DNA from: an uncultured Lachnospiraceae bacterium
GTDB taxonomy: Bacteria > Bacillota > Clostridia > Lachnospirales > Lachnospiraceae
DNA: 50,060 bases
NCBI GenBank assembly: GCA_902777355.1
Contig: CACYTU010000063.1
Span: 1-50,060, forward strand
Direction: 5' to 3'
Part shown: positions 49,030-50,060 of the stretch, in pieces
Position numbering within the stretch: position 1 is the stretch's first letter
Layout: each line of letters begins with the position of its first letter
Notes under the pieces: generated by a model
What the model saw: only the letters and a program-made list of their open reading frames with translations
Databases searched by the model: none
Told to the model about the DNA's origin: nothing
Position numbers and translations under genes: made by a program

Positions 49030-49911
49030 TTAAGAATTTCCGAAGACTTCAGGGCACTTTTTGACACAGCCCATAGCCAGAGCGCCGGGGCCGATGTGGC
49101 AGCAGATACTAAGGGACAGACGAGCTTCTTCAATATCATAGGAGGGGAAAGCCTGCCTGACCTCATCGCTGAAGACAGAGAAAGCCTTGGGTACCTGTGC
49201 GTGTACAGCATAAATGAACACGTTGTCCGCATCAATTCCTCCGAAAAGAGTATCTATGTCATGATGCAGGGCATTGATCATGATCGTCTTACCCTGAGAG
49301 AGGGTACGGGCCTTTGAGAAGGCGTCCAGTCTCTCACCTTTGATCTGAAGAACAGGCTTGATCCGCATAAGAGTGCCGATCGCGGCTGCCGCAGGCGTGA
49401 TCCTTCCGCCCTTTTTCAGATATTTCAGGGTGTCAAGCATGATATAAATGCTGGCTTCCATCTTATCCCTGTGAAGGATATCACGGATCCTGGCAGCGTC
49501 ATAGCCGTTTTTGGCCAGCTCGATGGCATCTTCGACAGACCGCTTCTGGGTGACCGAAATGCGCTGGTTATTGACCACGAACACTTTTCCATTATAGTCA
49601 TTGGCAATCATGCGGGCATTCTGGCAGGAGCTGGAAAGACCGCTGCTCATAGGGATATAGACAATCTGGTCGTATTTCTCCAGAGTATTGTCCCAAAGCT
49701 TCATCAGGTCTGCCGGCGATGGCTGACTCGAAAGAATCTCTTTTCCGTCTTCCATCATCTGGAAAAACTCTTCCCTGGTCAGATTGATATCTTCGTAATA
49801 TGTCTTATCATCAATTGTAAAGGGCATGGGAACGACTTCAATCCCCATATCTTTGCCCATCTGCTGAGTGATACCGCTGTTACTGTCAGTTATGACTGCC
49901 ACTCTAGGCAT
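49030..49911 (-). CDS. DegV family fatty-acid-binding protein
   Basis: About 293 aa. DegV proteins (FakB type) bind a fatty acid for phosphorylation by FakA. The N-terminal VAVITDSNSGITQQ, the central IYIPMSSGLSSSCQNARM and the LKYLKKGGRITPAAAAIGTLM block match the family; the C-terminus CCHIGPGALAMG supplies the second lobe. The start at 49911 has GGAGG seven bases upstream; an ATG at 49947 would add 12 unrelated residues. It is followed by the topoisomerase pair. Confidence 0.93.
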   Translation of the reverse strand: MPRVAVITDSNSGITQQMGKDMGIEVVPMPFTIDDKTYYEDINLTREEFFQMMEDGKEILSSQPSPADLMKLWDNTLEKYDQIVYIPMSSGLSSSCQNARMIANDYNGKVFVVNNQRISVTQKRSVEDAIELAKNGYDAARIRDILHRDKMEASIYIMLDTLKYLKKGGRITPAAAAIGTLMRIKPVLQIKGERLDAFSKARTLSQGKTIMINALHHDIDTLFGGIDADNVFIYAVHAQVPKAFSVFSDEVRQAFPSYDIEEARLSLSICCHIGPGALAMGCVKKCPEVFGNS

Positions 49912-50060
49912 AGTTTTACCTCCGTTTAAAGGCCATAAAGGCTCCACTAAATACGTGAAACGAATAGATAATATGAAGTGACCTCCAAGTTTGCAGCATC
50001 GTGGATTTACCTTTACAATTCATAGTGAATATCACAACACCGTGAATGCAGGGATTACCG
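49912..50060. other. Region upstream of degV-type gene
   Basis: No supported gene. A 27-codon open frame (start 49999, stop 49916-49918) overlaps the ribosome binding site of the DegV gene, but it has only a weak ribosome binding site and may be chance. Confidence 0.3.

Noticed and set aside
49916-49999. 27-codon open frame upstream of the DegV gene
   Set aside because: Its stop overlaps the DegV ribosome binding site, but its own site is weak and it is near the window edge; chance is likely.

Overview
The window looks like a chromosomal segment of a Clostridia member, most probably Lachnospiraceae. The grounds are AddAB instead of RecBCD, the order rplU-prp-rpmA-obgE-yhbY-nadD-yqeK-rsfS, a Firmicutes-type L27 with a cleavable N-terminus, a short HisG with HisZ, a HisIE carrying a HisF-like N-terminal domain, and LexA opposite a YneA-like gene. 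Base composition is near 50% GC. Almost every gene lies on the minus strand; lexA is the only complete plus-strand gene I support.

Layout. 1-8452: tail of an unidentified plus-strand ORF, then addA and addB. 8539-19916: an accessory sugar-sensing and uptake region with a large lipoprotein solute-binding protein, an HPr-like protein without phosphorylation sites, a two-TM protein, a complete mannose-type PTS (IIA, IIB, IIC, IID), a second solute-binding protein, a NarL-type response regulator, its histidine kinase and a membrane-anchored sugar-binding protein. 20083-26232: a COG2426 membrane protein, a class I aminotransferase, the yneA/lexA SOS pair and a cation diffusion facilitator. 26532-31555: the ribosome-associated cluster rplU-prp-rpmA-obgE-yhbY-nadD-yqeK-rsfS, with a promoter and leader before rplU and a terminator after rsfS. 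31808-33631: a GC-rich cytoplasmic leucine-rich-repeat protein with a BRCT-like centre. 33834-39415: a partial histidine operon hisZ-hisG-hisD-hisB-hisIE. 39676-44135: a RecU-like resolvase, an RluA-family pseudouridine synthase, a membrane protein, a coiled-coil protein, coaD and rsmD. 44496-49911: a type IIA topoisomerase pair and a DegV protein.

How the parts may work together. In the 8.5-19.9 kb region an anchored RbsB-like protein, a histidine kinase with little extracellular sequence and a response regulator are consecutive, and next to them is a PTS operon whose leader holds two TGACA-TT-TGTCA palindromes and an intrinsic terminator. A pathway in which the binding protein senses sugar and the two-component pair controls the PTS is a reasonable inference but is not proven. 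No ABC permease is present, so the three binding proteins may be sensory, or may serve transporters encoded elsewhere.

Beyond genes, the window is rich in repeats. There are large hairpin (MITE-like) elements near lexA and obgE with a half copy near hisB, a three-copy family built on a CAAGACTC hairpin, a GC-rich REP-like pair, and at least eight short tandem-repeat tracts. Two of the tracts lie in frame inside housekeeping genes (addB and the pseudouridine synthase).
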